A stretch of DNA of 64,000 bases from Alitta virens (taxonomy: Eukaryota; Annelida; Polychaeta; Phyllodocida; Nereididae). The stretch spans positions 2,632,001 through 2,696,000 of the forward strand of contig OW028577.1 of the NCBI GenBank assembly GCA_932294295.1, given 5' to 3'. The notes under the pieces are model-generated. The model worked only from the letters and a program-made list of their open reading frames with translations, had not been told where the DNA came from and searched no databases. The translations under genes were made by a program, and so were the position numbers. Numbering within the stretch: the first letter of the stretch is position 1; every line of letters starts with the position of its first letter. This document shows, in pieces, positions 9,623 to 21,200 of this stretch.

Positions 9623-12428
9623 TCACATCTGGGAGGCCATCCACCAGGCGGCGTTGACGCTGTCTACTGTAGATCGCACCACCTGGCGTCTGCGGGCAAT
9701 TTCACTCAAACTCTTCGTGTTCCTCCTTCGAAGTCTTCGATTGGCGAACCACTTCTTCACTTGCTCCACTGAAATTTCCCCTGCCTCTGCCATCACCTGA
9801 AAAAATTAAAGCCATTGTTAAATGTGTTGCTTTTAGTTACCTGGGTCTTTAGGCCCAGGCAATGAATGTAATCGTTCAGTGACATTAATAGACTTTAAGT
9901 ATACATTGTTTTTCACTTTTTTTTTTACACATAGGAAATACTTTGAAGTAGGTAGGGCACCTACTTATTCCTAACTATGCAGCTAACATACGGACTAGAT
10001 ACTTAAAAGCACGAAAAAAAGAAAAAAAAAATTGCCTACCTCGCAAGATTCGTAGCTGGGGTAAGGGTGTTCTTCGTGTCCACTGTACCACTTGTCCATG
10101 ATTCGAACTGCCCTTTCATTCAACGTCTTCTTGGAGTAGCCTTTCCCTGTAGAGGAAGCCACTGTCCGCCTGGGGGTATTTATGGGGGTAGTGTGGATGG
10201 CGGACACCAGGGGAGCTACTGGTCTCATCGATCTCAGAAGAGAAAGACTTCGTTCTATGCGCTCTATTAGGCTCGTCTCCAACAACTGAATATAATAAAA
10301 ATGGAGTTCAGTAAAGTCATCGTATTGCACACAGTAATTTCTTTTTTAATTGCTTAATACTAGCCCACTGCATGGTCAACTTAGGTCTGTATAGCTCTAT
10401 ATGCATTCAGCTGCCAGAGGCAGATGTGATGATGAGAATGTAAATTATATGCGTTACATAGGCTGGGCTTTGAACCTTATCATCTCTCATCATCACATCT
10501 GCCTCAATTTGCAGGTTTCCCAAATGACATAAAGAGTTGATGGGGATCGAATTGATAATGATCAGGTTGTTTTGTACATGTATAATTACAGTGTGACACT
10601 ATTATCAATACCTATTTAAACTTATCATTAAGTATTGCAATGTTGACATAGTAAAAATGACAGTATTGTATGATATTTTGAATAATTTATATTACAGACA
10701 AAATATTTAAAAGTAAACGAAAGTATAAAGGAGAATTTTGTTTTTATATTAAATTGTATCTATTAATTGATATTATTAATTCACTTACCAAGTAGTAGGA
10801 GATAATAGACTGTTCCAGCCAAGGCATGTGCCTCACACTCTCCAGCGACACCTGGCGTTCAGAGGCCAATCGACCTTTCTCCCTCTCGTGGGCATTGCGT
10901 AATTCACTCAGCTGAAACAAGAAAATGATAAATTAGAAATAAATTACAATGAGGTAATTTACTTGACGACACAATGAGAGATAAGGCTATTTTAAAATTT
11001 CTTAATTTGAAAATCCTATTTTATGTTCAAATAACAGAAGTAACACAAATATTTTAATTATAGGCTATTACATCGAATATATTCACATTTGGTAAATACA
11101 ACTTTAGATTTTAACATGTTGTATAGTTGACTTATTCCTGTATTAATATTGTTCACTCTAGATAAATGCAACTTACATGATGAGGGTAGAGGGCGTTGAG
11201 GTGGGGGTCATGGAAGGTCATCTGCAGCAAACATTCCCTATTGGTCAAAGGGGTGTTCTGCAGTGGCGCCACGGGTGGTGAGGAAGCGAATAAGGTCCAT
11301 GGGGTGGCACTTCTCTCCTGCAAAAGAAAGGAAAAAGATTATAAACTTTCTGTAACAAATGGTTTTGTTGTTTACTTTATTCTTCCAGTTTCCTTGGGTA
11401 ATTTCTCCTTCTGTTTTTAGTCTATTATTTAGCATTACCCTGCATAAGTACATTGCTCAAAATAATCTGAAGTACTTGAAATAAAATAAAGCAACATTTC
11501 CTTTTATCCACAGCAATATTTTCAGATAATAGACCTATTTCTCTATAATTTTTTATACAAGATAAAGTGTGGACCTTTTGGAACAATATTTCAAAATAAT
11601 GTTACAGAAAACATTGCTAAAATAGTTTGACACTATGAACTACATTTAATCAATACAATAAGATATTTCCCAATGAATGAGTAAACATTTTGAGCATGAT
11701 TACCTGGGCCAAAGTAGTCTGCAGATGACTGTAGAGACGGGCCCCCGACAAAAGGGCCTCAGTGGCTGCTGAGAGGGTCCCTGATTCTGGCGAAGGGGCT
11801 AAGGAGGCAGATGGTGACGCGACAGGCGATTCTGACGTCACAGAGGGTGTGGCTGGAGGGGGTGAGGAAGTCTCGGAGAAGATCTCATCAGAGTCAGAGT
11901 GAATCTCGTGAACCAGGTGGCTCAGGTCAGCCAAGCAGTCAGCAGTGGTCTGGTACGAGTCATTCTGCAAAGCAAAAAAAAAATTACAATTATTAGATCA
12001 TTTGAAAAAAAAAAAAAATTTATATATTGTAAATGTGTGAAGTAGATTGATAAACTCCCAAACATCTGATCTTTTGCTATGGTTTTCGGCGTATTTGAGT
12101 AAGTAGTATATCAGAAGCATTCTGACGAAGGCTAATTTACAATGTCATCACAGAACAATATAGGCCTAACACATCTCAAGGCCCTAGGTCCTACACAAAA
12201 CATACAGAAGTAAAACAAAACAGTGCTAACTATAGTACAGTACAGATAAAAGGACTTGACTGACTTCATTTTAGACAGTTTCATAAATTATAGTAAAGTT
12301 TGACACGAAGTAGGCCTAACAAAAAAAAAAAAAGTTTATTTGAAGAAAAAATATTAATTGTAGATACGAACCTGATGATGAGGAGCATCGGCAGTGGACA
12401 AAATGTCGGTGATAGAGAAGCCCGGCAT
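9623..12428 (-). CDS. Divergent TALE-class homeobox transcription factor with eh1 motif
   Basis: Six exons join in frame: 12428-12372, 11964-11704, 11317-11177, 10911-10789, 10285-10040 and 9796-9623. Every junction is phase 0 with GT-AG borders, giving 333 codons plus stop. The homeodomain spans about residues 242-304. It has the TALE three-residue loop with HPYPS (267-271) and a recognition helix with WFANRR (292-297), so W48, F49, N51 and R53 are present and residue 50 is alanine. Residues 4-10 read FSITDIL, a perfect FxIxxIL eh1 motif, which in other homeoproteins recruits Groucho/TLE. Residues 40-95 are rich in Ser, Pro and acidic groups and probably disordered. It is not a clear Pbx, Meis, Pknox, Tgif, Irx or Mkx protein, whose residue 50 or helix 3 differ. 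It could belong to the spiralian TALE (SPILE) expansion, which I cannot verify. An intron splits the homeodomain after residue 276. Confidence 0.9.
10417..10505. repeat. 21-bp perfect inverted repeat in a TALE-gene intron
   Basis: GAGGCAGATGTGATGATGAG (417-436 within the 10 kb block) and its complement at 10485-10505 form a hairpin with a loop of about 47 nt. The arm sequence also occurs at the tail of SINE family 2 copies near 32955 and 54805, so this may be two head-to-head SINE tails. Confidence 0.7.
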
Positions 12429-12558
12429 CTTCAAATTGAATATTAGATGAATTTCTCAGTGTCAAATCAAGTGTCAAGTACTCAAAGGAGTTGTCAAGTG
12501 ACGTGTCATGTCTTTACGCTGGTTAAATATGCCATGTTGACCATGTGACTTGCTGAGC

Positions 12559-12606
12559 GCTGATTGGCTGAGAGGGCCCACGGAGGACGCTGATTGGTCC
12601 AATGCG
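12559..12606 (-). promoter_or_regulatory. Clustered CCAAT boxes upstream of the TALE gene
   Basis: ATTGGCT and ATTGGTCCAAT occur within 45 bp, about 130-175 bp upstream of the ATG at 12428. NF-Y-type CCAAT boxes at this distance suit a proximal promoter. No TATA box was assigned. Confidence 0.45.
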
Positions 12607-13204
12607 TCGTGATTGCAATCAGGAATCAGAGGAAGCTCACTTCAAACAAACAGCTCACATACTTTGATCTACGCTCAATTGCAATCTAAAATGGTTCAAT
12701 CACAAGCCAAAAATACTCAAATGCAATTGCTGCTTCAAAGAACTATTAATTGAATGATGTAAGCCTATGTTCAGCAAAACATTTTAAATCCAATCGAGTA
12801 TTAGTATTAGCCTACCTGTTTTACAGTAAGAAATATTTTATTCACATTAAATATTTTTCTATATAGATATCTACTGAGTTAACAATTATATTATTAGATT
12901 GACGATATATAATTTACCTACTTTGGTCAACAAACTAAATAAAGGAAAAAAATCATGGATTATAATCTAAATCTAAAGTATTTTTTGTTCAGCAAAGTGT
13001 ACCTTTTTAATGATTCGATAGATTTTATTGTATGTTTTTTAAATATGTTTATTCCCACACATGCATAGTGAGATACAATTCCTGGAGTATAGCATAAAAA
13101 TATTGTTAATTAAAAAATATTTTAAACGTTTTAAAACTTTAAAAACATAACAGATAAAAACAAAAGTGAATAAAAACATAAGTGAACAAATAGAAATGGC
13201 AATA

Positions 13205-13361
13205 TGACCTTTAGGTCATCTATTGTAAACCTGTCTACTGTGGCTGCATCTGTGCGAACTATATTAAACAGTTCAATAATCTGTCCAACTACTGGCTCTA
13301 CATCAGCATATCTTTTATATAAGCACCTTTTGGTCTGAACAATACTGTCATTTAACTTCAT
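13205..13361 (-). other. Short coding-like open frame of unknown origin
   Basis: The minus frame from 13361 reads about 50 residues with coding-like composition (including YADVEPVVGQIIELFNIV), then becomes low-complexity hydrophobic sequence typical of translated AT-rich DNA. It lies between the TALE gene and the unknown four-exon gene. It may be a retroelement fragment or chance. I do not recognise it. Confidence 0.25.
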
Positions 13362-13417
13362 TTAGATTCTAGTTTTAATCCCATATTTGTTGTTAGATGG
13401 ATATTATAACTTTTCTT

Positions 13418-13500
13418 TAATAATAATAATATGTTTATTTGTATAGTGCTAAAATCTAAAAATAAAAATAGCTCTAAGCGCTTTGCATTTGATAAAATAT
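13418..13500 (-). mobile_element. LINE 3' end with (ATT)n tail
   Basis: Read on the minus strand, the sequence runs AGCGCTTAGAGC, then TTTTAGCACTATACAAATAA, and ends in ATTATTATTATTA. A microsatellite tail after a GCACTATACAAATAAA-type 3' end is typical of CR1/L2-like LINEs. No reverse transcriptase was recognised beside it. Confidence 0.6.
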
Positions 13501-13689
13501 AATAAATAAAGATGTAGTTAAAATATAAATATAAGTAGAGTGTACAGGTATTTAAAATAAATTAACTTTTCTTTAATTTTAACTCTTTTTTTTTCCCCCA
13601 CAATACATGTAATATAATTTTATAACATTTTTAAATGACCCAGATCAAAGAAAGATCCGATCGCAATTAACAAATGACACTCCCTGGTG

Positions 13690-13757
13690 TGATTGAGTCA
13701 ATCATAGACTGCTCATTGTGAGTGATTCAATCAAGGGTCTTTTGATTGACTCAATCA
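13690..13757. repeat. Paired near-palindromes TGATTGAGTCAATCA
   Basis: TGATTGAGTCAATCA at 13690-13704 and its exact complement TGATTGACTCAATCA at 13743-13757 form a 15-bp inverted repeat; each arm is itself palindromic apart from the centre base. The centre GAGTCA/GACTCA resembles an AP-1 site. Nothing else was recognised in 13760-15240. Confidence 0.7.
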
Positions 13758-15531
13758 ATCAAATACAACTCCCCGATTCAATACAATCATAGATATCAAA
13801 GAGATTGCAATCAGCCAATAACAAAGGACTCGTGTCACTAACACAAAAAGTTATCATAATAGAACTAGCAAGTAAAGAAGTTTATTGAACTTAATTGCAA
13901 TCATATGGAGTAGAAATATATTTGTAGGTGCATGTGTATAATTCAACATGACAGAAATATGGTATCATATTAATGCAAATCTACACCAATAAATAGTTCA
14001 AAATTACATACATGGCGACATATTATCTGTTTGCTATGATAAACATTCACATCAATTAATAAATATGTTATCATAAATATTTGTATAATGGTATGTAAAA
14101 ATATATATTTCCACATGTTCTTTGTAACAGCACAAAATGGAATGAAATGTTAGCAAAAAGTCAAACACTTCTGTGAAAAAAAAAAAAATCTGAAGTTTGT
14201 TATATTTTCCAAACTTTGATATATATTAGTAGTATTTCTGCCCATTTTGTGCTACCACAAACTTTTTATGACAATACTATATGAAAATCAAATGGTCATC
14301 ATCGATCCGATAATAAGTAGCATATTTGTTTTCAGGGCAGGGGGGACATTTGGTGTATAGGCCTAATTCTATGTCCTGCAATGTTAATTGCCAATGGACT
14401 TTCGACCAAATTATTGGCCATCTTTTTTGGGTGTTGACGTTTTCGCGTGTAGTTATTAATTGATGTGGACTTTTCGTTCGCACACCATTGCATGTTCATA
14501 TCTAAGACCTACAAAAATGTGAGTGGCAGGGAAATGTTGTAAATGTCATAGCATTGGATGTAGTATGCACCATGGATTATCATTTATTTCATCTTTACCT
14601 CAGATTTCTGAGGTCCAAAAATATTCGTCTGTCGCATCTGTGATGCGATTCTGTCACTTGTTCCGTTACATTCAAAATCTATAAAAATAACAGCGAATGT
14701 CTTAATTCTGGTTCGCCGTGAATGAATATATTATTTTGCATAGTTGAATTATAGTGTATGCGACTTCAAAGCTTCATTCATTGCATCGTACATTAAAACT
14801 AATGACTTTTTTTTTCACGAAAGATGAGCCAAAGTAGACTTTGATTCAATTTTGGGTGTAAAAGCAGTGTCTGAGATCAGACTATGCTATATAGATGGCG
14901 CCACATGTTCACGAGAAGAAATAGCAGCGGACAGGTCTAAAAATTGGAGCTTTGCGATTTATAGTGATACATTTTTGATTCAAGCACTGTCCAAATTGAA
15001 AAATAATTATAATAATACTTTGATTACAAGTTTTCAGTATTTGATATCAACCGTCACCAATATGATGAAAACATCTTTTTTTTATTTTCAGTGACTGGTG
15101 TATTATTGAGAAAAGTCTCAAGCGGCTGTGGCAAATAACTTGTTACATGCAATAACAAATATTCACTGTATAATTAACCCATTCTGCCCTACAACAAATG
15201 TCATATCCAAGACTATATTAATATATTATACATGTATTGGCGAGTGTTGTTTATTGAGGCAGATTAATTTACTACAACTTTGGACATTGCACACAGGTTT
15301 ATGATGTAATTATGACAATAATTCTGCAAATTATTTCTTAGTTATATTCTGGAAAGCGACCTATCTTCTCCCTTTTTGCAATTCTTTGGAATATCCAGCT
15401 GCTAGCGAACCTGCAAAAAAAATTAAAAATAATAATAATATTGGCATAAAGGAATTTTTTTTAATATTAAGATTGAAGAGCAATACAATTGTAAAGGTGT
15501 GCAGATGTATTAAAAATGTCCAAAATAAATT

Positions 15532-16724
15532 TTACTTTTCCCTGGCCCACTTTTGGCGATTGTGTTCGTCTCTTAGCAACGGCCTCATGTGATTCCTTGT
15601 CCATTGTTGTGCCAGTTGCCAAGAGATGGATGTGGTGTCCATGGCAATGGAGGATGGCTCCTGTAACAATGTAAAAATCTACTAAATGAAGTTTAAATTC
15701 GAAACCCAGACAGAAAGCAGCAACTGATTTAAAGCGAAGAGACTCACCTGGTTAATTTCAGCTTCGGCTGTTGATTCTGGCTGATGAATCGACTCAGATA
15801 GATCATCAATTCCTGTGAGACAAAGATCTTTGTTAAATTCATATTAATGACCGATGAATCAAACATATTCATCTTTACTCAAAAATAATTTACATTGTTG
15901 TATTTGTAATGATTGAGGAAAAAAAAAAAAAACTTTGCCAGAGGCTTTACACTCGGCGACAGTGAAATTCGCCACGACAACGAGATTCGCCACCCCCCTC
16001 TTACTCAATTATACACCTTGCAAGTTCATGATTTGTTACAAGACTCATTGTTTATATAATTGACAATTCACCCCAACAGCCATCTAATAAATGTTTTTTT
16101 GCACTTTATTACGAGTGGCGAATCTCGTTGTCGTGGCGAATTTCACTGTCGCCGAGTGTACCAATTCCGTCTCTTGATCCACTATTCATCAGCTCGTTCA
16201 GATCTTCTGGAACTTTCCCGAAAAACAGAATCAGAAGTTGTTCATCCGGCATGATGAATCGCACACCTGTAAAAAAGCCAAATTACAGAATCAACTGTTT
16301 ATTTTAACTATAGAAACAAGAAAATAAGGGGGGGGGGGGTGGGCGGGCATCTGCATGACATTGACAGTGCAAATAGATTTTTTTATTTGCAGCTATTTAT
16401 GATCATTCACTATTGTCAAAAGCTTCTAAATGAAATTTCTCAATTTTCTCAATTCTCTTGAGACTTAATGAAGTCTGCATTTGCCAAGTTTGTTAAGACG
16501 TCACCTGTCGGGTTTTGCCTTTCCAACTTCATTTCTTCTCGCTGGTCTTGCAGACGATAAATGAAGGCCTTCACGGGAAACAGGTGACTATCCACCTTCT
16601 GAAATATCTTCCGCATGAAATTAAACATTAACATATTGCGGAATCTTCTCATTGATTGAAAAATAGTGATTTCTTGACACCAGTCGCATCCCTGGCACGC
16701 CATGTTTGTTGCCAGTGACACCAT
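15532..16724 (-). CDS. Unrecognised four-exon protein of about 172 residues
   Basis: Exons 16724-16505, 16266-16162, 15812-15748 and 15660-15532 join in frame (phases 1, 1 and 0). The donor sequences are GTGACG, GTACAC and GTGAGT, and acceptors end in CAG. The protein begins MVSLATN; an alternative in-frame Met seven codons later begins MACQGC. It carries a CQGCDWC cysteine cluster near the N terminus, a basic amphipathic stretch (SMRRFRNMLMFNFMRKIF), a hydrophobic patch (QLLILFFGK) in exon 2, an acidic exon 3, and a Trp- and Arg-rich end (QKWAREK). No domain was recognised. The consistent phases and codon-like content argue that it is real. It lies 3.1 kb upstream of the TALE gene on the same strand. 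A MITE sits inside the second intron, beginning two bases after the donor GT. Confidence 0.6.
15955..16159. mobile_element. MITE with 43-45-bp near-perfect TIRs and TA target
   Basis: The left end CACTCGGCGACAGTGAAATT and the matching right end form terminal inverted repeats that extend through GCCACGACAACGAGATTCGC. The element is flanked by TA on both sides, as in Tc1/mariner-type insertions. The near identity of the arms points to a young copy. It lies in an intron of the four-exon unknown gene, directly against the exon 2 splice donor. A diverged relative is at 9318-9510. Confidence 0.88.
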
Positions 16725-17391
16725 CGCGTTTTCCTGACTTCTTCCCTGGAGAGTTCAGTCTCTGCTTTCCCACAGATGTCGCCACTCTCGCTTATATGCG
16801 TTGCAGCTGTAACCTTGTGTAGCTAATTTTTCGCGTAATTTATTCCATGACAATGACACTTCAATATATAAAGGTCTAACCAGAACAGGGTATAAAATAA
16901 AAAAAAAGTGATCACTGCACATTTCACGAAATATCTGCGCAAAAATATCAATATGCCAGTTCACATAGAGATGATTTGATCACCAGTTGCACATTTTGGG
17001 ATCGTTACACGCTTATTTTATACCCTGAACCAGAATGCTTCTAGGAGCCTAAATTATGAGTTGTTAGCAATGATCACATTCAAGAAAACTAAAAAAAATT
17101 AAAATGTACATCTTGATCTTATCAGACTTGTTTGTAAGACACAAAGAACTTAGGAAACCCTCTGCATGCTGAGGTTGAAAAAGTGCCATAAATTTAGCCG
17201 GTACACTGGCACTACCTGGCTGGCAACTCTTGAAGGTGTGCATAAATGAATGGAAGTGTTCATTCTTAGGAGGCACCAGCAATTGGAGCAATGGGGACTA
17301 ACTGCGTTTGTTTTTCCTCTTGGCAAGGCTGTTATGACTGATTGGTAGCTGCAGAGGAGGCAGGGGTGGGGTGGGGTGGAGGGGTAGTTAC

Positions 17392-17413
17392 TGCTGCTGC
17401 TGCTGCTGCTGCA
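17392..17413. repeat. (CTG)7 microsatellite
   Basis: Seven CTG units end in CAGG. They lie about 0.85 kb upstream of the ATG of the plus-strand unknown gene and could be in its 5' UTR or promoter. The stretch 16725-18267 otherwise shows only AG-rich simple sequence near 17750-17815 and no clear exon. Confidence 0.8.
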
Positions 17414-18267
17414 GGCGTTGTCAGGACAACCAGGGCTTTGCCAAATTCCTGGCAGGGCGAGGGGCTGCAGAAACAGCTGCGCAAGTTTACAACTTTGTTG
17501 TGCATCCCTGCAGACTGGCTCTAGACTCTAGCGAGACAACCAAGTACTGAAGGAGCCATTGGAATATCCCAAGATCGGGTGCACTTCGTGACTGCAGTTT
17601 CCAGCGTGTCTGACTGCATTTCTGGAAAGCTGGGGAAGATGGAAGGATGATGGACAGCTGCAGTGGCATCCTGAAGTTGATGCAGCTCTAACGGGGCTAC
17701 CTGCATAGACTACAAGGATAGACTATAATATACCCCAAGAGATAGCCAAGGAGAGAGAGAGCGCTGAGCAGGGAGAGAGAAAGTGAGGGAAGAGCAGAGA
17801 GCCAGGTGTGCAGCAGCAGCAGTAGCATATCTGCTCCCCATCTCTTGGCCTCATCATAAGCTGCATTGGTGGATTATGTTTTCACTTCTTTTTTATGTCT
17901 CTCCCAGTTGCTTCATTAAGAACATCAGCTGCCTTTTCAATATATCACCTGGTGTATGATTGTTGTTGTACAATCGTCTAAGAGAGTTTTGCCTTCAACA
18001 GAAGTTCAAGACATTTGGATGGTCAGGATTAATTACTTTCACTGCATCATTGGTGTTTTTAGGGCCAGCTCAAGGATGGTCTAAAGAACCTTAGCTGAGG
18101 CCTTCTGCTTGTCATCTAGACATGTTTCGTATATAACTAGCCAACCATTTTTGCTATGGAGTCAAAGATCATAAGATGGACAAAACATCAACAAGGCTGA
18201 TCTAACTTCATTCGACTCGGAGTTATAATCATTACAAGTGACTACAAAGTGACTAAACAGAACCAAC

Positions 18268-21200
18268 ATGTTGTCTTTAGCAAGGGATTTGGTCAAGGTT
18301 AAGTCCAGGGAAAAGGACGCCGCCCAGATTAAACCCTTGACCGTTTGTTACTGGTCTGACTTCATGGGCAACCCTTCGGTCATGTATGACCTCTTCAGAC
18401 CCACCCCCCGGAAACTCAACTATGACCCCGACAAGGTGAAGGTCATGGGCACCAAGGATGGCATGATCAAGTAAGTCACTTCAAGAAAAGTTGAACTATA
18501 TTAGTGTTTATTTCAGTGACTGGTATCCAGCTGATTGCAGCATTCTGACTGGAGGCAGGTAAGGTTACCCTAGCTAAACAGGAAGTGGACTGAGTCACTT
18601 CCGGATGAGGGGAACTGAATCACAAGCAACAACTCGGCTGACAAGACTTCTGCCTTCATTCTGAGATAAACCAAGCTTCAACTATTGTTTTTGCAAGCCC
18701 ATTGAAAAGTGCATAAATTGAAAGCTGAAACATAAGAATCTGTCCAATCTCTCTAATTACAAGGCAGTTCTAGTGGGATTTTAAAATAAATGTCTTCTCT
18801 TTTTCTTAGGTCTTATAATTTGTTTATACAAAGCATTGAATATAAGAGATTAATCAGACATTTAATCAACTTTATCAATAACACAAACCCCAACTTTCCA
18901 ACTTACTAATAATTTAGATTCACTGTTTGCTGTATATCCAAATTGTAACTTCAACGACATGACCATAATGATAAAGGGCGAAATATCATAATTACTTTTG
19001 TTGCAAGGAGGTGTTTTTCTACCAGTTAGTTTCATGCCATGTAAAAAAAATGAATGATCGAAGAAATGGAGGACATTCATTTTGAATCCTACTACAATGA
19101 GCTACAGAAGTAGGCAGGATGGTTGAGTAATCAATGGCCCTTGTTACTGGCCCTGATGAGCTGTTAATTTTCTTCTTTTTTTTTCTCTTTTTTATTTGTG
19201 AATGGGGGAGGGTGGTAGGGGTGGTAGGGGTGCTATCTTGAACATGAGCCAAATAATCTAAAGGTTCAAGGAGAAAGAGAAAATGCATGAGAAATGTCAC
19301 GGGGGGAGGCGGGCTTCGTCAGCCAAACAGGGGGGGGGGGGCATGAGGGGATCAATAATTGTATAGATGCTTGGAAACTTTTATGTCATATACACCTAAG
19401 GGATGCCTATTGATAAAAAAAAACCTTATTATATAATTTAATTGTCTATTAGTCTTACCATAGGAGATTAGTTGTTTTGATTGGGAAAGTGAACCATTAA
19501 AGTGACTAATTCAACCAAATATAGTTGTAAGTTCAACCAAATTCTTAATAAGACTCAGCAGAAATCTTACATATTGCTGAATTGTTACTATATTGTTTGT
19601 TTTGGGCCTTTTTGAATCATTTCTCAAGTACGCATCTTAAGGGTTTAGCCAAAATCGAGTTTGTGTATATGGAGAATTTAAAATAAACTTCATACCTGGT
19701 CAATAACGTGGCGTCACGTGGAATGTGATAAACAGACACCACAAACTGCATTTATCACACTTAGCAAAGTGCTTGTGACAGTCAACATATTTTAAAGGAG
19801 ATGCAATGTTTAAATCCATTGAAATCATTGAATTAATTTTCGTTGAGGCATTAATTAAGATAGCCAATTGATTAATAACTCCTATATGATATTAGGACAC
19901 GAAAGAGGCTCGTGTCTATGAACAATGGAACTGGTGTACATTACATTAAGCAGTACAATTCATGAAGGCTCCACGAAGTGAATACTTTGTATATTTGAGT
20001 CACGATCCTATCAAGGACAAGGTCATACAGCAAACCCAGATAGCAATATTCACAAAAAGCCAATAATATTATCTTTGTCAGAGTTGAGCAGCACATATCA
20101 ATACAGTTGGACCTCTCCATTCAGTTGGACCTCCCAATTCAGTTGGACCTCCCAATTCAGTTGGACCTCCCAATTCAGTTGGACCTCCCAATTCAGTTGG
20201 ACCTCCCCATTCAGTTGAACCTCCCCATTCAGTTTGGCAATATAAAATTTACCACTTACTGCAGATTGCATCTAAGTGTGGTCAACAGGCCATCAGTTCA
20301 ATTCCAAGTGTGACAGCCACGTCACAGATTTGCATGCATGAGTGCCTCCCTAATAGGTTAAACTACCTTAATCATTGTTAATATGCTGCTTTAATGAGCT
20401 GGTGGATTGCTAGTCAATTATCATTTCATTCAACAGCAAAGTTACACAATAATTTTATTTGCAATGTTTTTAATTCTGTTGCACAATAGGCGATCATGCC
20501 TACCCAAGTATTTACTAGTCAAAACAACTGACTGTAATTGAGACCAAATAAATTAAGTCCATTTCTATTTGTGGGCTTGATTGGGAACCACTCAAGCATG
20601 GTAAATTGTGACATCACCAGGAGACTTTGTCAAGTGGCTGGCTACACTTCATTGCAAACCACTGTAATATGTAAATGTGTGGATGGTCCTTGGAGAAGAC
20701 CTATCAGCTTATCAGTTGCATATTTTCCCTGTGGTAGGCCACTATATACAAGGTATTTCGATGAGGAAATTGTGTTGCCATTTTTTTGCCCTAACGATCA
20801 AACGCTAATGGCTTAAAGTGGTTGAATTTCAGTTAAAGCCCCAAAGGACTTTCTCTGTTAGAATTTGGAAGACAACCTGTGTCCCTTAGCCCACCAGTCC
20901 AAGTCTCAAAAATCACCATCCGTTGGTCCCACTTTGAATGTGAACACTCGTAGGGGACACCACTTTCTCTTTGATGCCAGAATTGAAAATGTTCTACAGT
21001 AAGGTAATGACGAATATTTCAATTCAATTGGATCACTGTTCAAAGATGAATATAAGTATAAGTAAGACTTTTGGTAAATTTGCAATTAAGTTATTTTGGA
21101 AAGTTTATGAGTTGTAAGACTATATTGGAAAGAGTAAGACTGTATTGGACAAGGCTGCATTTCGAAATTTTATTGGGTAAGACTATTACAGTATATGTTT

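Noticed and set aside
20107..20313. Open frame with IQLDLP repeats
   Set aside because: The frame comes from an 18-bp tandem repeat and has no splice or start context.
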